Source: Acanthochromis polyacanthus | Taxonomy: Eukaryota; Chordata; Actinopteri; Pomacentridae | Length of the DNA stretch: 64,000 nucleotides | Direction of reading: 5' to 3' | Assembly: GCF_021347895.1 (NCBI RefSeq) | Contig: NC_067132.1 | Coordinates: 2,835,268-2,899,267 of the forward strand | Made by a program: the position numbers and the translations under genes | Notes under the pieces: model-generated | Seen by the model: only the letters and a program-made list of their open reading frames with translations | Databases searched by the model: none | What the model was told of the DNA's origin: nothing | Part shown: in pieces, positions 12,707-25,638 of the stretch | Layout of the letters: every line of letters begins with the position of its first letter | How positions within the stretch are numbered: the stretch's first letter is position 1

Positions 12707-14396
12707 TGCCATATTCAAAGATTTGAGATTTGCCTGAGGTATTTTTATGCTGCAGTGTGAATTCTCCTCCACAAAGATGCAAATTATAGGATGGAGCATG
12801 CCTCTGAAGAATGGACTTCTACTCTCATGACTGTCTAATTGTGCTTTAGATACAACTGATCCAGTTTCTGCAAAGTGCTGGGAGTGTCAGGTAGTGCCCC
12901 TTTAAAAACCTTGAATCCAGTCATGACCTACTGCTGAGAAAAAAACTAATTTCACTTCTGACACTTTCAATTAGTTTGGATGCCATGGTTCCCGCGATCA
13001 CAGTAGTTCCTAATGAGCAATGTTCTCCTGGAAACCTGAGGCACAACCATTTTTCTAACAGGTGAACAATGGCTGCAGGTTGATTTAGTTGAACAAGCCT
13101 CTGACAAATTTATCAAGTGTACATGAGTGGCATCTGAACGCTGCTTCAGGTGAATGACTCAATTCAAGGAAGTCAGACCTTTTGTACAAAGGAATTAACG
13201 TGGTCGATGCCACAAATTTGCTTTCGTTCAATTGCTGACATAGTAAAGAAGCAGAATTTAAAATATTTCTAATGTACTTCTAATGTCTTTTTGCATATCT
13301 GAACTTCTTGTGTTTTTAAATGTTTTTCAATCCTAAAACTTTATGACTTTATGTGACAGATGTCTGTTGTGGTTTCAGACATGGACCGCACTGTACATAC
13401 ATTTGCTTATGCAGATACTTTGTGTGACACTTTTTAATTGAAAAACTTGCATAATAAAGATTCAGTATTTGAATGCGTGTAGACCAAAACACAAGAGTAT
13501 TAAGCATCAAATTTGTGCTTCAGTAGCAAAGCTTAGCAAAATTAATTATTGTCCATGGCTTTATGCTTGTAGCCGTTTTTAATGTTAAAATATGTAGTGA
13601 GCACTGCACTACTGTCATCATTCTCTAACTGTTCTCTTTCAGAGACATTTTGCTCAGAGGAGATAGAGGAGCAAATAAAGGTCCTCCAAATTCCTCTGTG
13701 CTTTAGAGTACCATCCAGATACAATGAACAAGCATCAACAAGTTCCTTCATTTAATGCCCGATGCACATTATTTTAATTCAGTCCCTCATACACCGTGCT
13801 GCTGTCTAAATACTAAAACATCAAATATCTAGAAAACAGTCATCAACAACTGCACAGTTTCTTCCTAACTTGCAATCATTAGGTAAAATTTACATTGGTT
13901 GACTGACAGTCACAGATGCAACACTGAGCTCAATGAGAAAACTAAATCTATAAAAGTGGTGTTTATATGGCTATGTGTGAGGACTGAACTATGTTTCACA
14001 GGAGACAGGTGATGTACGCCCTTGTATTAGTTGTGATAAAATAAAATGATAAAAAACTAAGATTGGTCTAAAACTGGTAAATGTGAGAAAAAAATCACTA
14101 TCAGAAAAATCAAAGACTTAATCACTCTTGCAAATTTGATAAAGTAATGGTCACTTTCAACTTCTTTTAAATCCAAATTTCAACTCACAATATAGCCCAG
14201 ATGGAAAACAGATCAAATATTGACTCAGATAAATTTCTCAGAAGGTTTACATGTTGCTGTGTTTTTACAGACATAGTTTCCCATAGTAAGCTGGGAGGAA
14301 AACAAGACATGCAGGGAACGTATGTTAAATTTAAGCTTGAAAAATAAATGTAGTCAGTGATGGTTTTCACATTCACTAGTTACGGTAATATTAATG

Positions 14397-14400
<4 letters not shown>
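12707..14400. other. gene-free stretch, nothing recognised
   Basis: AT-rich single-copy-looking DNA. One weak exon-like stretch at about 13,642 (good acceptor, poor donor) was examined and not accepted. It could be an intron of the downstream AKAP2/MISP-like gene. Confidence 0.4.

Positions 14401-14454
<54 letters not shown>
14401..14454. repeat. (TG)n microsatellite, left part
   Basis: Pure TG run, interrupted by the solo LTR at 14,455-15,022 and resuming at 15,023. Confidence 0.95.
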
Positions 14455-14460
<6 letters not shown>

Positions 14461-15022
14461 AACCCTAGCTCGTTTGGGGAAAAGGGAAGTCACATAAAAC
14501 TATTTGTTAATGGAATTGAAGATATTTATTAATAAAAGAATAAAATTGTGACAAACAAACAAACAAAAATAGAATGAGGCAATAACTAAATGAGAGCTGG
14601 GAACTAAAATACAAAGCGAAAACACAAAGAGACTCTAACCTAGAGTTTTGTCAAAAATAAATCCTAACAATCAAAATTAGCGTGTGTGACAAACAACGAA
14701 TGAAAAAGACTAGTGCCTCCAAATATACAGAGTTTTCTACCATCTAACAATGTTTAACTATGCCGAGGCACATGAGCAAGGCTGGTTACAGCAACAAGCT
14801 CACTAGCTTCAGGCTTGCCGGCTTCTTATGCTGACCCATGCAGGCTCCTGATTGGCTGACTTCGGCTCAGGCCAGCTGTTCAAAATCAGACATCAGGCAC
14901 AGGTGAGGAGGATCAGCTGCAGCGGCAACCTGAGAGTGTATAGAAAACACAGGCACACGCACACACACACACACACAAGCACACAAAGAGGAGGAGCCCA
15001 GAATACGGCGGCGCCCGTAACA
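14455..15022 (-). mobile_element. solo LTR inserted in the TG microsatellite
   Basis: A 568-bp block with termini TGTTACAACC...GCCCGTAACA (TG...CA). GTGTG flanks it on each side, compatible with a 5-bp target duplication inside a TG tract. On the minus strand it starts TGTTACGGGCGCC and carries an AATAAA in its distal part (TTAATAAATATC near 14,530). This supports minus orientation of a Ty3/gypsy-type LTR. No internal sequence is attached. Confidence 0.7.
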
Positions 15023-15028
15023 GTGTGA

Positions 15029-15091
<63 letters not shown>
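15023..15091. repeat. (TG)n microsatellite, right part
   Basis: GTGTGAGTGAG, then an uninterrupted TG run of about 30 units. Confidence 0.95.
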
Positions 15092-15974
15092 GTGTATAGG
15101 GATTGTGGGCTCAGCTAATCATCTTTCAGGGACATTCTGGCAGTGTGTGGGAGGCAGACCCAGTCCCGCAGTCTTACATAAGAGCAGCTATGCCTTCGAA
15201 TTCAGCTTCTTTTGATGTTCTTCCTCTCTCTGCACATAACCCACTTAGGGAAACATTCATTCAGCCTCGCAGAGATCGTTTAAATGCCATCCATGGACAC
15301 CTTTAGTGTGCTTATTGCACTTCAAGGAGATTTTCTGAAATCACATTGGTGTGATTACTTTCACAATAACACCGTGGAGTGTTACTGAAACAGTCCAGTG
15401 TTCTTGTCTGAGGTGCTGATGATGACAGTGAAGATGGTGATCATTTAGATGTTTTCAATGCAAAATCTTCAGTTTCTGGTTTGTTTGGATAACTCAAGTT
15501 TTTCTTCTCTATTCATTTCACAATAAATATACACATAATTAGGTTATGATGTGTAGATACTGTCATGGGTTGTGTTACAAAGACCATTTGTGTGTGCGTC
15601 CGGATGTCCTTAACACAACACACCCAAAATGCATACAGAAAACCTTGATAAAGGAATAAATTTAATTTTTCATTTTTGTTTCCATTTCTTTACATGAAAA
15701 TATTATTTTTGGGTATTTGGCGTATATCACAAATGAAAGTGCAAAGCAATTCAGAAAAGGTAACTATATTTTACATACAAGATGACATTGGAAGAAGATT
15801 AAGGTTATGAAGACTGCAAATAATGCCAGTATTAGCACTAGTATTGACCCCTAAGCACAGAAGGATGAGGACATACAGCCATGCATTTAGTAAAGATACA
15901 AAAATGAATCGTTTTTAATAATTTTTCCATCCCAGAATACAAATGTCTCCTTTTCTTTTCACTTTTTTGCTCAG

Positions 15975-18900
15975 AAAGCTACACTGGCAGAGAGAGAGGC
16001 AGATGGAAAAGAACTAAACGAAGGTTGCAGCACAACTGAGAATCACTCCAACCCTGTCACCATGGAAACGACTGAACAATCAAGGCTGGTGATGAACTGT
16101 GAAGTGGATGTCACTGTGGCTGATTCACCTGAGCAGGGGAATGATTTCAGTGCTGCTGATGAGCAAGTTTGTATAGCAACAGCCCCATCAGATTCCCAGA
16201 GGGAAAATGAAACACTTAGCACTTTATTAACTGATGTACCAGCCACCACCTTTGGGACTGACCTCTCTGAGGCTGGTCTTTTAACCGAAATGTCAAGTCA
16301 GGTTCAAAATGAAGCTTTGATATTAGAGCCAGGGCATGAAGAGCTCAACAAGGAGTCCATCAGCTTACCTGTGTCTGACACACTCTCCAGTGCTGATAAG
16401 CTTTATGAAAATGAGGCCCATCAAAAGATGAAGGACATACCAGAACCAGATCCTGAACTAGAACAAGACCCCAAACCAGAGCAAGGGCCTGAGCCCAAGG
16501 AGGACACTAAGGTGGGGCTTTGCCCTGAGCAAGAGCAAGACTCTAAACCAGGGCAAGACCCGAAGCTAGAGCCGTACCCAGAGCCAGAGCAGTACCCTGG
16601 GCCAGAGCAAGACCCTGAGCAAGAGTATTACTCCGAGCCAGAGCAAGACCCTGAGCCAGAGCAAGACCCTGAGCCAGCACAAGACCCTGACCCAGCGCAA
16701 GACGCAGACCTAGAATTATACTCTGCACCTGATCAAGACCCTGAGCAAGAGCAATACTTTGAGCCAGAGCCTACGGCTGGTGATAATCTTAATCTTGTAG
16801 ATGATGACTATCGCAATCTGGCAACACACAGAGATGAAAACCCAGATGCCCATGAATTCTTTTTTGACTCAGCAATAACAGAGGAGTCAATATTAGAGCA
16901 ATGCATCAGAGAAGAGGCAATGTCAGATGTGTCCAATGAATCCTGCCATGACCCTGAACCGGATGAAATGGACGAATGCCTGAGAGTTGAGATTGCAGCA
17001 GCTTCATCAGATAGTGAAACAGATGAAAAATGGAGAACTATATTCTCTTCCTCAATAAATAAAGAGGATGATGACTCATATTTGGACAGTCTTCAGCTGA
17101 GTGCCCAGGAGCTGTTTGTGCAAAAAGTTGAGATAACAGACTTTGAAGGTCAAGACAACAACAACTTTGAGGAGGTCAGTTTTGCAGTCCCACAAGTGGA
17201 AGAAATTCTGGAACAACCGGAGGATATAATATCCTCTCCTGCCCCACTACAAGAGGTTAAATATAACCCTTTAGGCCTTCAAGGTCTTTCCAAAATATCT
17301 GAGGATGACAGTGAAAATGGCAGAGATGCTAATCATAACCACCAACAACACATCAATGCAGATACAACCAAGAAGCTACCTAAAGACTTCTGTGTGATAC
17401 AGGAGACTAAAAGTGAGAATGTTAGTACAGAGCATGTGGACTTCCAGTTGGCTCGTAAACAATGGCGTGAAATGGAGGAACAAACCAGAAACAAGATTGT
17501 CTTGCCTGTGACCAAGCAGCAAAGCTTCCATGGCAGCCACAGCTTCATGTACACACCAGTGCGCAACATCGAAAGGACTCACAAGAAAGCACATGATCTG
17601 GAGAGCCTAAATCTGGTTGGGGATTATCCTCACACCCAATTCAGCCCTTGCTCAGAGGATTCTGGCCTGGATGATTCCAGTTACAGGTCCCCTTATGATG
17701 ACTCAGAAACACTAGTTGAAAAGGAGATTCGCATATCAATGGAAAGGGAGGAAACCTTTAAAAGAGAGAGGGGCATCTCCAGGATGGGCAAATCAACTGA
17801 TTGTGCTCCAACACGAAGTATCCCCAGATCCATAAGCACTCCACTGACACCATCATTCATTATTACCTCTTCACCCACCAAGGAACCACTGAAACATGAA
17901 GTGTCAGCAAACAATGTTATTATTCTTGACCCGAGCAATGATTACTCCTCCAGTCCCAGACATAGCAAAGACAACAAGGCAGTTCGTTCTGGTGAGTGGC
18001 GCTCAGAAGACAATAGCTCCAACCTTATCATCCTAGAGACATCTAATCTGATTATTCGCAGTGCCTCTGAGTTCTCCCTTAACAAAGCCTGTGAACAGCC
18101 CCAAGAAAAAATGTTCTTAAACAACCCGTTTTTCAAGTTGCGTTCAAGAAGCACAATATCACTGGTGGATGAAGAGATTAAGATGGTGAAGCAGAGAGAA
18201 GAAGAGCTGAAGAAGGAGAGGGCAAATCTCTATGGACAAGACATGTTCAGCAAAGAAAGGGTGTTGTCAAATCGTATGGACACTTTGGCATTTGATAATT
18301 CAGGTACTGTATGTAAGCAAATACTCACCATAGCATTTCCAACAATGTGGACATTTTTCCCCTGCTTGTGTAGCTAATAATGATTTTTTGTTTTTGTTCT
18401 TAGTTGACGTGCCAGTCAAGTGTAAGTCTTCTCCATCATCCCCAATGAAAACAGCCTACAGGATGGATCGTTCTGCTTTATCCTGTGATCACAGAGTAAG
18501 TTCTTGCTGAGACATTTCCTTTTTCCTATATTATATCCATCATATTTTGTATGACACCCAATGAAACCAATATTTTCATTACATATACCGGGCTTTGCAA
18601 AAGTTCTGTTACACGGTTTCATGATCTTTAGAGACGTTTACATGTCGGAGTGAAAAATTCCATTAAACAAACTGAAAGTTCTACCTTATAGGCAGGTGTC
18701 ATTAACACAAATTTGTTCTCTGGGGAAGTTGTATCAAGATGGAAGTCAAAAGAGTTGAGATATCTGCTCTCCTTCATGCTGGCCACAACAAGTCTGACAG
18801 AGCCAAGCAGCTGAACATCAGCCAGATGACCGTCCACAGAGTCGCGGAGAGGCTCAAGAATGGTGAAGATCTTTCAGATGATCTTTCAAGAATGGTGAAG

Positions 18901-19492
18901 ACCTGAAAGATCTTCACCATTCTTTAGCCTCTCCGCGACTCTGTGGACGGTCATCCGGCTGATGTTCAGCATGAAGGAGAGCAGATATCTCAACTCTTTT
19001 GACTTCCATCTTGATACAACTTCACCAGAGAAAAAAATTTGTATTAAGGACACCTGCCTATAAGGTAGAACTTTCAGTTTATTTAATGGAATTTTTCACA
19101 CCGACATGTAAACGTCTCTAAAGATCATGAAACCGAGTGTAACAGAACTTTTGCAAAGCCCGGTATGTAACATTTAATTTGTATGCACCTGCTGTATTAT
19201 GGGCACATTGCAATAATTTAAAAACAAGAAAAAACAAAAGACAAAGAAACAAAAAGGTTGTAATTGCAAGATTGCCAGTCAAAACTGACGTACTTATTAT
19301 CCTACTTTTAGTCTAATAACCTGAGAGAGGAGGTGGAAATGAAGGAGGAGAAGGAGGAGATGAAGGAAATACTTTGAAAGCAGGTAAACAATCACTTGTC
19401 TCTCGCAGTTTCCAGAGGTCTACACAGGAGGAAGACGCAAGAGTGCCATGGCTCTGCGCTGGGAAGCTGGCGAGTTTACAAAAACTGACTGA
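15975..19492 (+). CDS. AKAP2/MISP-family scaffold protein (3' part of gene)
   Basis: Exons 15,975-18,303, 18,404-18,495 and 19,409-19,492 join in compatible phases (1, then 0) and end at TGA 19,490-19,492. From ATG 16,062 the protein is 805 aa. The first exon is also open in frame for 29 codons back to acceptor ttttttgctcag (ends 15,974), so upstream exons probably exist. Family hallmarks: VDFQLARKQWREMEEQ (about residue 461), LVEKEIRISMEREETFKRERG (about 550), KMVKQREEELKKERANLYG (about 708), VPVKCKSSPSSPMKTAYRMD, and the C-terminal RRKSAMALRWEAGEF. MISP and AKAP2 share these blocks. Human MISP and AKAP2 act in spindle/actin organisation and PKA anchoring; function here is inferred. Human AKAP2 is of similar length as I recall it. 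I prefer AKAP2-like over MISP on the C-terminal block and size, but the neighbouring FRRS1 suggests a separate paralogue, so no symbol is given. Confidence 0.85.
16441..16770 (+). repeat. coding EPEQDP-type acidic repeat within the AKAP2/MISP-like exon
   Basis: About 110 residues of six-residue units (consensus E/D-P-E-P-E-Q, e.g. EQDPEPEQDPEPAQDPDPAQ). DNA-level units of 18 bp (gagccagagcaagaccct) vary slightly. The segment is very acidic and probably disordered. Repeat number is likely variable between individuals. The flanking residues are ordinary coding sequence. Confidence 0.85.
18588..19163. mobile_element. fold-back (palindromic) mariner-like element in intron
   Basis: A 576-bp near-palindrome flanked by TA (18,586-18,587 and 19,164-19,165). 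The left arm (18,588-18,880) and right arm (18,905-19,163) pair along their length, except for a ~33-bp deletion in the right arm. The termini are CCGGGCTTTGCAAAAGTTCT and its complement. The left arm encodes a 55-aa start of a transposase (ATG 18,739: MEVKRVEISALLHAGHNKSD...SQMTVHRVAERL), a helix-turn-helix that is mirrored in the right arm. It lies in the last intron of the AKAP2/MISP-like gene. Confidence 0.85.
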
Positions 19493-22369
19493 AGAGGAGC
19501 AAGTCAGCTTTTTGCCATCTAACCACATCAGTTGTCAGTGTTATTTTCATTCAAGTTAGATACATTATTGCAATTGTTTGTTTCATGTTATGACATAACC
19601 TAAACTCTGCTTTTGTGATGCTTATGGCAAACAATCAAAATGCTTGTGGTCATACTAGTCTGCACAAAGTCCATTAGGAAGTACTAAACAAAGGGTTATA
19701 CAGTGGGTATGAAAATTTATTTCTGGCCAGGCAGTGAACATTATTTTCATATGCCCACCTAGCGCTGGCATTTCCTTCACTTCTGAATGAACAGTCATAG
19801 CTGGAAGGCTGCTGGTTTCAGCTCTTACTAGACTATAACCTCAACTATTGTTAAAGTTGTAAAGGCATGTTTATTACAAGACTGATGAAGATAGTGCCAA
19901 CAAGTATTTAAATGACATTACGAATAAGAAATGCTATTTTTTGACTATTTTCGACTATGATAAATAGCCATGCAACGGCCAACAGTAACACAGTCAGTAG
20001 AGACCAAGAGATATCAGCCTATATGTAATGTAATAATTTTCAATAATGGCATGCCACCTTGTAAATTACTCCTTGCCTATTGATGAACTGTCTGAAGAAG
20101 GTCAAAGCCAGAAGTACAGACGCTCAAAAAACTGTAAATGAAATAAAAAGATTTGGAAAAATTATTGTTGTAAAGAACAGTAATGCTACATATGCAGTAC
20201 TCTCATGGCAAATGTACATCAAAATAGTTATTGGTTGCTGTAACCTTTAAACACAGTGAAATCTAATAACATAATTTAACAATGTTAACCTGGGCAAATG
20301 CAAAATGTCCTAGAACACCTGAGTTCATATTCTATCTCCAAGTGATGTAGTCAACATACACAGACCAAATTGCCAGTGAAAGCAATTGGACAGACCTGCA
20401 AACAATCAAAGCAATGAAAGTGTGTACAAAATGCATCGGTTCTGTACAGTCATTGTATCAAGCCAGCTCCGTATCAGAGAAACGTTTGTAATTGTTCTGG
20501 CATGGGCTGATCAAAACAAGAGGGGGGTCATTACATTCAGCCAGAGCAAACAAAGTGTGAACTTTTAGAGTCATCAGGTGCCTAGGTGATGTGAGTCAAA
20601 CCCATCCAGTGGTCGATGAAGTTTTTGCTAATACTGTGTGTAGTGTGTCTTGCTCTTGTGCTGAAGTCTGCTTGATGTCACAAAGACCTTCTTATACATT
20701 GGCCTTACATGGAAGGCCCGTGGATTTTGTTGCCCATCCTGTTATGTGGCCAGTACAGATAGGAGGAATGATTGCAGGGACCAAGACCTTTCAACACATT
20801 TTCAACATATGACATGTGACTATTGTATTATTAAAGATTTGACAAAATATGAACGTATCTATTGTATAAAACCTCAGTTTTTCTGACAGTACTTGTTTTT
20901 TTTTTTTTTTGCTACGGTGTCTGAATGTTGCTGAAAAATGTATTGTAGAGTCCACTCTTTGCTATAAATGTAAAGCAAATTTGAAAACATTTTTGGTGTT
21001 ACTGTATGTCTTTATATAGACAATGCTACACTGCTCATTGTATAAAGTAATTGCATTTTGGTACTATACTTTTTTGCTGTAACTTATATTTCAGGGTGAG
21101 CTGGATGGACATAAAATAGCACAATAAACTAGATATATAATACATATACATTTCATAGAATCAATGTAGTTCAGTCAAACACCTCTCACAGTGAATGACA
21201 CTGAACTAGTTGTACATTATTGAGGACAATCTAAAAAGTACAGGCTGTTGTGAACAATTTAGTCACAGTGAATAAAACCAGAGGACCAGTGAGACTATGC
21301 CAATCATTGTCTGAAATCTTAACCAGTGCTATGAACATTCCAAATAACAAACTATGTCCACTATTGACAGCATCTTTTTTACTTGAAGATTTTAAATGAA
21401 TCCTGAGCTACAGTGTACTAACATCCAGCATTTAACAGTTATTTCAGTAAATATCTAACAGAGATTTGTATGTCAATATCACTTTTTTCTAATTTACTGA
21501 ATTCATTTAATGACCTCATGACCAAAATGAACAAGCACTGCTGATTTTAAATGTATATCATGTCTTACATAGCCTTGATATTTCCAGCTACTCTGAAAGC
21601 ACATTACAAAAGCCTGGTACTTTCTTAACTTAGATTCCACTGACCTTTAACAGCTTTGTTTTACATCTTATGTTTGTATGCTTAACTGTTCAAGCCTAAC
21701 TTACAAATCTCAAAGATTGCTTGCTGATGTTTAAACATTTTGTGATGAACCCCTGTTGTGGCTTTTGGGGTGTATTGGGCTCTTGACGATTTATTCCGCA
21801 GGGGCTTTTCACTGTGTGTTCCTCATGCAAGTATTGAAGAGATTCGCGCAACAATAAAAATGTATATTAGAAATGTTGGCTATATTTATTTATGTATGTG
21901 AACTGTTGTGCCAATTATCAGATTACTTGTGTTCAAAAATGACATTTAGCCTGTGAGCGGTTAATAAGGGAAGTTGCTTAATTGTCCTAAATGGAAATGG
22001 ATCTCTTTCTTTTTAGTATGACAATAGACAAAGGATCTCAAAGTCTTTAAAACATTTTCTCTTGCTTCCTCTAGGTCAAAGAACAGTTTTCTGAACTGTT
22101 TTGAGTTTTGTCAGAAGAATTATATCATGTGGTAAAAGTTACATTAAGGATTGAGTCAAGAAAATGTAGTTAAATTTTAAAGGCAAATATATTAAGATGG
22201 TTAATTTTGCTGCAGTAAAAACTAACTTCTTTAAAATATCTGCTGTTGAATTACAAGACTGCCTGGACATTTTTTTCTTAGTTGATCAGCTGTGACAGAC
22301 ACTAACATTTTGGACAACAATACTAATGTTCACCTTTGTTTTTTATACTAAATACATTTTTTTAAATTG
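19493..22369 (+). other. 3' UTR / intergenic DNA of the AKAP2/MISP-like gene
   Basis: No gene or named repeat recognised. AATAAA hexamers on the plus strand at about 20,142, 21,124 and 21,852 are candidate polyadenylation signals for the upstream gene. Which one is used cannot be told from sequence. Confidence 0.4.
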
Positions 22370-22383
22370 ATATTTGTTATTTA

Positions 22384-22735
22384 GGGCTGCACAGTGGCGT
22401 AGTGGTTAGCACTTGTGCCTTGCAGCAAGAAGTTTACCGGCCTGGGATCTTTCTGCATGGAGTTTGCATGTTCTCCCTGTGCATGCGTGGGTTTTCTCCG
22501 GGTACTCCGGCTTCCTCCCACAGTCCAAAAATATGCTGAGGTTAATTAATTACTCTAAATTGTCCGTAGGTGTGAATGTGAGTGTGATTGTGTGTCTGTA
22601 TATGTAGCCCTGTGACAGACTGGTGACCTGTCCAGGGTGTCCCCTGCCTTCACCCGAGTCAGAAGGGATAGACTCCAGCACCCCTGGATCACTCGCAACC
22701 CTAGTGAGGATAAAGCGGTATAGAGAAATGGATGG
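22384..22735 (+). mobile_element. tRNA-like SINE / LINE-tailed repeat, copy 1
   Basis: Starts gggctgcacagtggcgtagtgg, which includes an A-box-like TGGCGTAGTGG, and ends with the aatggatgga-type tail. It is flanked by 14-bp target duplications differing at one base: ATATTTGTTATTTA (22,370-22,383) and ATATTTCTTATTTA (22,736-22,749). The body is the very common teleost repeat with 'cctgtccagggtgtcccctg'. A second full copy is at 60,394-60,760 (minus) and a 3' fragment at 38,438-38,568. Confidence 0.85.
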
Positions 22736-25638
22736 ATATTTCTTATTTATAAATTACAATTAATTATATGAGTAATGGGCAAAACAACAAGTGGTCTTAT
22801 TCAGCCCATGTAAAGTAGCTGTTTGTGATAAGACAAAACCATGGCAACAAGGCTAAGAACATATTTGGATATCACTACATACAGAGTTTATTTTTTTGGA
22901 GCAAAGAGTACAATATGAGGTGCACTTATTCAAACAGCTTTAAAGTACACTTTATTAGGTCCCCAGCAATGCATGCACCAAGTAAGTAGATTTAAATAAG
23001 GGTCAATATGTTATACATATGAGACTGGAAAGTAATTCAAGTGATGTATAATACAATACTATTAAATTAATAAAAGCATAATCTATAATAAAAGCATACT
23101 TTTTTTAATTGTCCAAATAACGAATAGTCTAGTTTACTAATGATTTCTTAAACACAGAAGATTCTGTTCATATGTGATAATAATCAGTAAAACAGTAAAG
23201 TATCTAGCAATAAAGTTGACAGTGTGACTTGCTGTTAGATCTTTGTTGATCTCGTCTCTATGTTGAGGACAATTTATATCAAAAGTAATTAACTATGTTA
23301 TTGCTGTGGTTCTATGTGTGTAAATGTTCACAGCTCTCTTGATTTGGAAATGCTCATATGGATTCTGGTGCTTTCTGATGTTCCATGTACGTTACCGCTC
23401 AAAAGTTTTGCAACGCCCCAATTTTTCCAGTTTTTTATTGAAATTCAAGCAGTTCAAGTCCAGTAAAGTGGTACAAAGTTAAGTGGTGAACTGCCAGAGG
23501 TTAATTAAAAGGTAAGGTTAACCAAAACGGAAAAATAATACATTTCAGAATTATACAAAAAGGCCTTTTTCAGGGAACAGAAATGGGTTAACAACTTTAA
23601 GCTGTTCTGCAGCTGGAGGTTGATCAAGCCTTGAAAGTTAGTGCTACCAAATCCTACAGGTGTCCCAACTTTTTTAGCTTACTTCCAACCCAGTCTGTCT
23701 GCATAGAAATTGTGTTGGAACACACCAAACCCTCCAGAGCATTATTAACAGTATTGTACTGCAGAAAGTAGTGTGTTGCTGTAAAAATGGAGAGGAAAAG
23801 GCAATTAACAATAGAAAAGAGACAGACCATCATAACACTTTAAAATGTAGGTCTTTATACAGAGAAACTGTGAAGAAAGTCAAGGTGTCAATAAGTCCAG
23901 TTTTCTTCACCATCAAAAGGCTCAGAAACTGGAGGAAACTCTGACAGGAAGAGATCTGGAAGACCCCAAACCACAAGAGAACCAGAAGTCCCGTTTGTGA
24001 AAGTCAACAGCTTGGAGATAGGAGCTCACAGGACAACAGCTTCAGTCAGCTTCATAGTGGTCGTAGTAAGAAGTCTGAGTTTCAACTGTGAAGAGAAGAC
24101 TTGGAGCTGCAGGTTTGACAGGTGGAGTTGCAGCAGAAAGCCATTGCTAAGAAGTCAGAATAAGAACAAGAGGCTTGTCTGGGCCATGAAACAGCACTAA
24201 TGGGCTGCTGAAGACTGGAAGAAGGTGTTATGGACTGATGGATCAACATTTTAAATCTCTGGTTCATCAGCAGGATGTTTGTAGCCGTCCAGTAGGAGAA
24301 AGGACGGTTCCTCAGTGTGGAACATCAATTGTCAAACATGGAGGAGGAAGTGTGATGGTCTGGGGCTGTTTTTCAGGATCCAGGGTTGGTTCTTGTACAG
24401 AGTGAGAGGAACCCTGAACCTAAACATCTACCACAGCATTCTGCAGCTCCATGCAGAACCCTCTGGTATGTTCTAGTTGGTCAGGGGTTCATCCTACAGC
24501 AGATAATGACCCAAAATATAAGTCCAAGCTATGCCAGAACTACCTTAGGAAAAAAGAACCAGATGTTGAGCTTGAAAACATGGAGTGGCAGCAAGAGTCA
24601 GCGGCAGAACAGATCTAATTGGGGGGCATATGATAAGCGGGGGGGGGCACAAACTACCGACCAAGAACTCATTATATGATGTTTAATATGTTTAAATGCT
24701 TATGTATGCTTAATATTAGTTTGCCATCAACCATCACAGTAAACCAGTTCCAATTACCAGTCCTTCCAGGATTTCGCAGGCAATTTTTGTGATTGTTGCG
24801 GCCGAAAATGCCTGAATTCACGGCAGCTTTTCTAAAAAATTGCGATAAAAGTTGCGATGTTTTATGCTTATTTATTGTGATGAAATTGCGGGAGACAGTA
24901 ACAACTGCTAAAAAGCTGCATTTTTTCCAACTTGTAGAATATGTTTCAACCCTGTAATTGACAATATTTATTCCGAAATTAATTATTTTGCCTTCCAACC
25001 CATTTCCACAAAAGCTGGCACACCATGCTGGGAAATTAGCAGCAGCCAGATACTGGTTTAACATGACGTGGTTGATAGATTTGCGGTACAAAATGCTATT
25101 TACTATTGAATGAATCATATTCGGACATATCACGGGTGTAAAACACTTTAGCTCCGTGATTTCGCGTGAATTCGCGCGATCGCAACATCGCGAATTCCTG
25201 GAGGGACTGAATTACACAGCATTCTGCAAAGTCTCTAACACACACACACACACACACACAGTGCACTGTACTGTGTACGCAAACAGCAAAAAAAACAACA
25301 CAAATGCAGGCAGGCCACATCTCTTCCTCTCTCCATCGCCCTCTTCCTCTCTCATACCCAAACAAACCCAAACATTCCACATTTGCGTAATAATGAAATC
25401 CAAGGCTGGCACCATTAAATGCAAGTCTCACCTTTAGAAGAGCTGCAAGCGGCGACTGCTGCTGAACCTCCTGACAACCACGTCCTTCAACTCACTGGTA
25501 CATTTTCTTAAGTCCCTTTCAATCGCCAGCTGAACCAGCTGGGCCTTTCTTCTGTGGAGCATTACGCATCTGTGGTCCGAAAATACGTTTCTCAGGGTGG
25601 AGAATGAGTTCTCACACAGTGGAGGCTCCAAATGTTAA

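Noticed and set aside
13642..13678. Small exon after acceptor ttctctttcag (frame ETFCSEEIEEQIK)
   Set aside because: The donor (gtcctcc) is poor and the peptide could not be matched to a paralemmin or AKAP exon.
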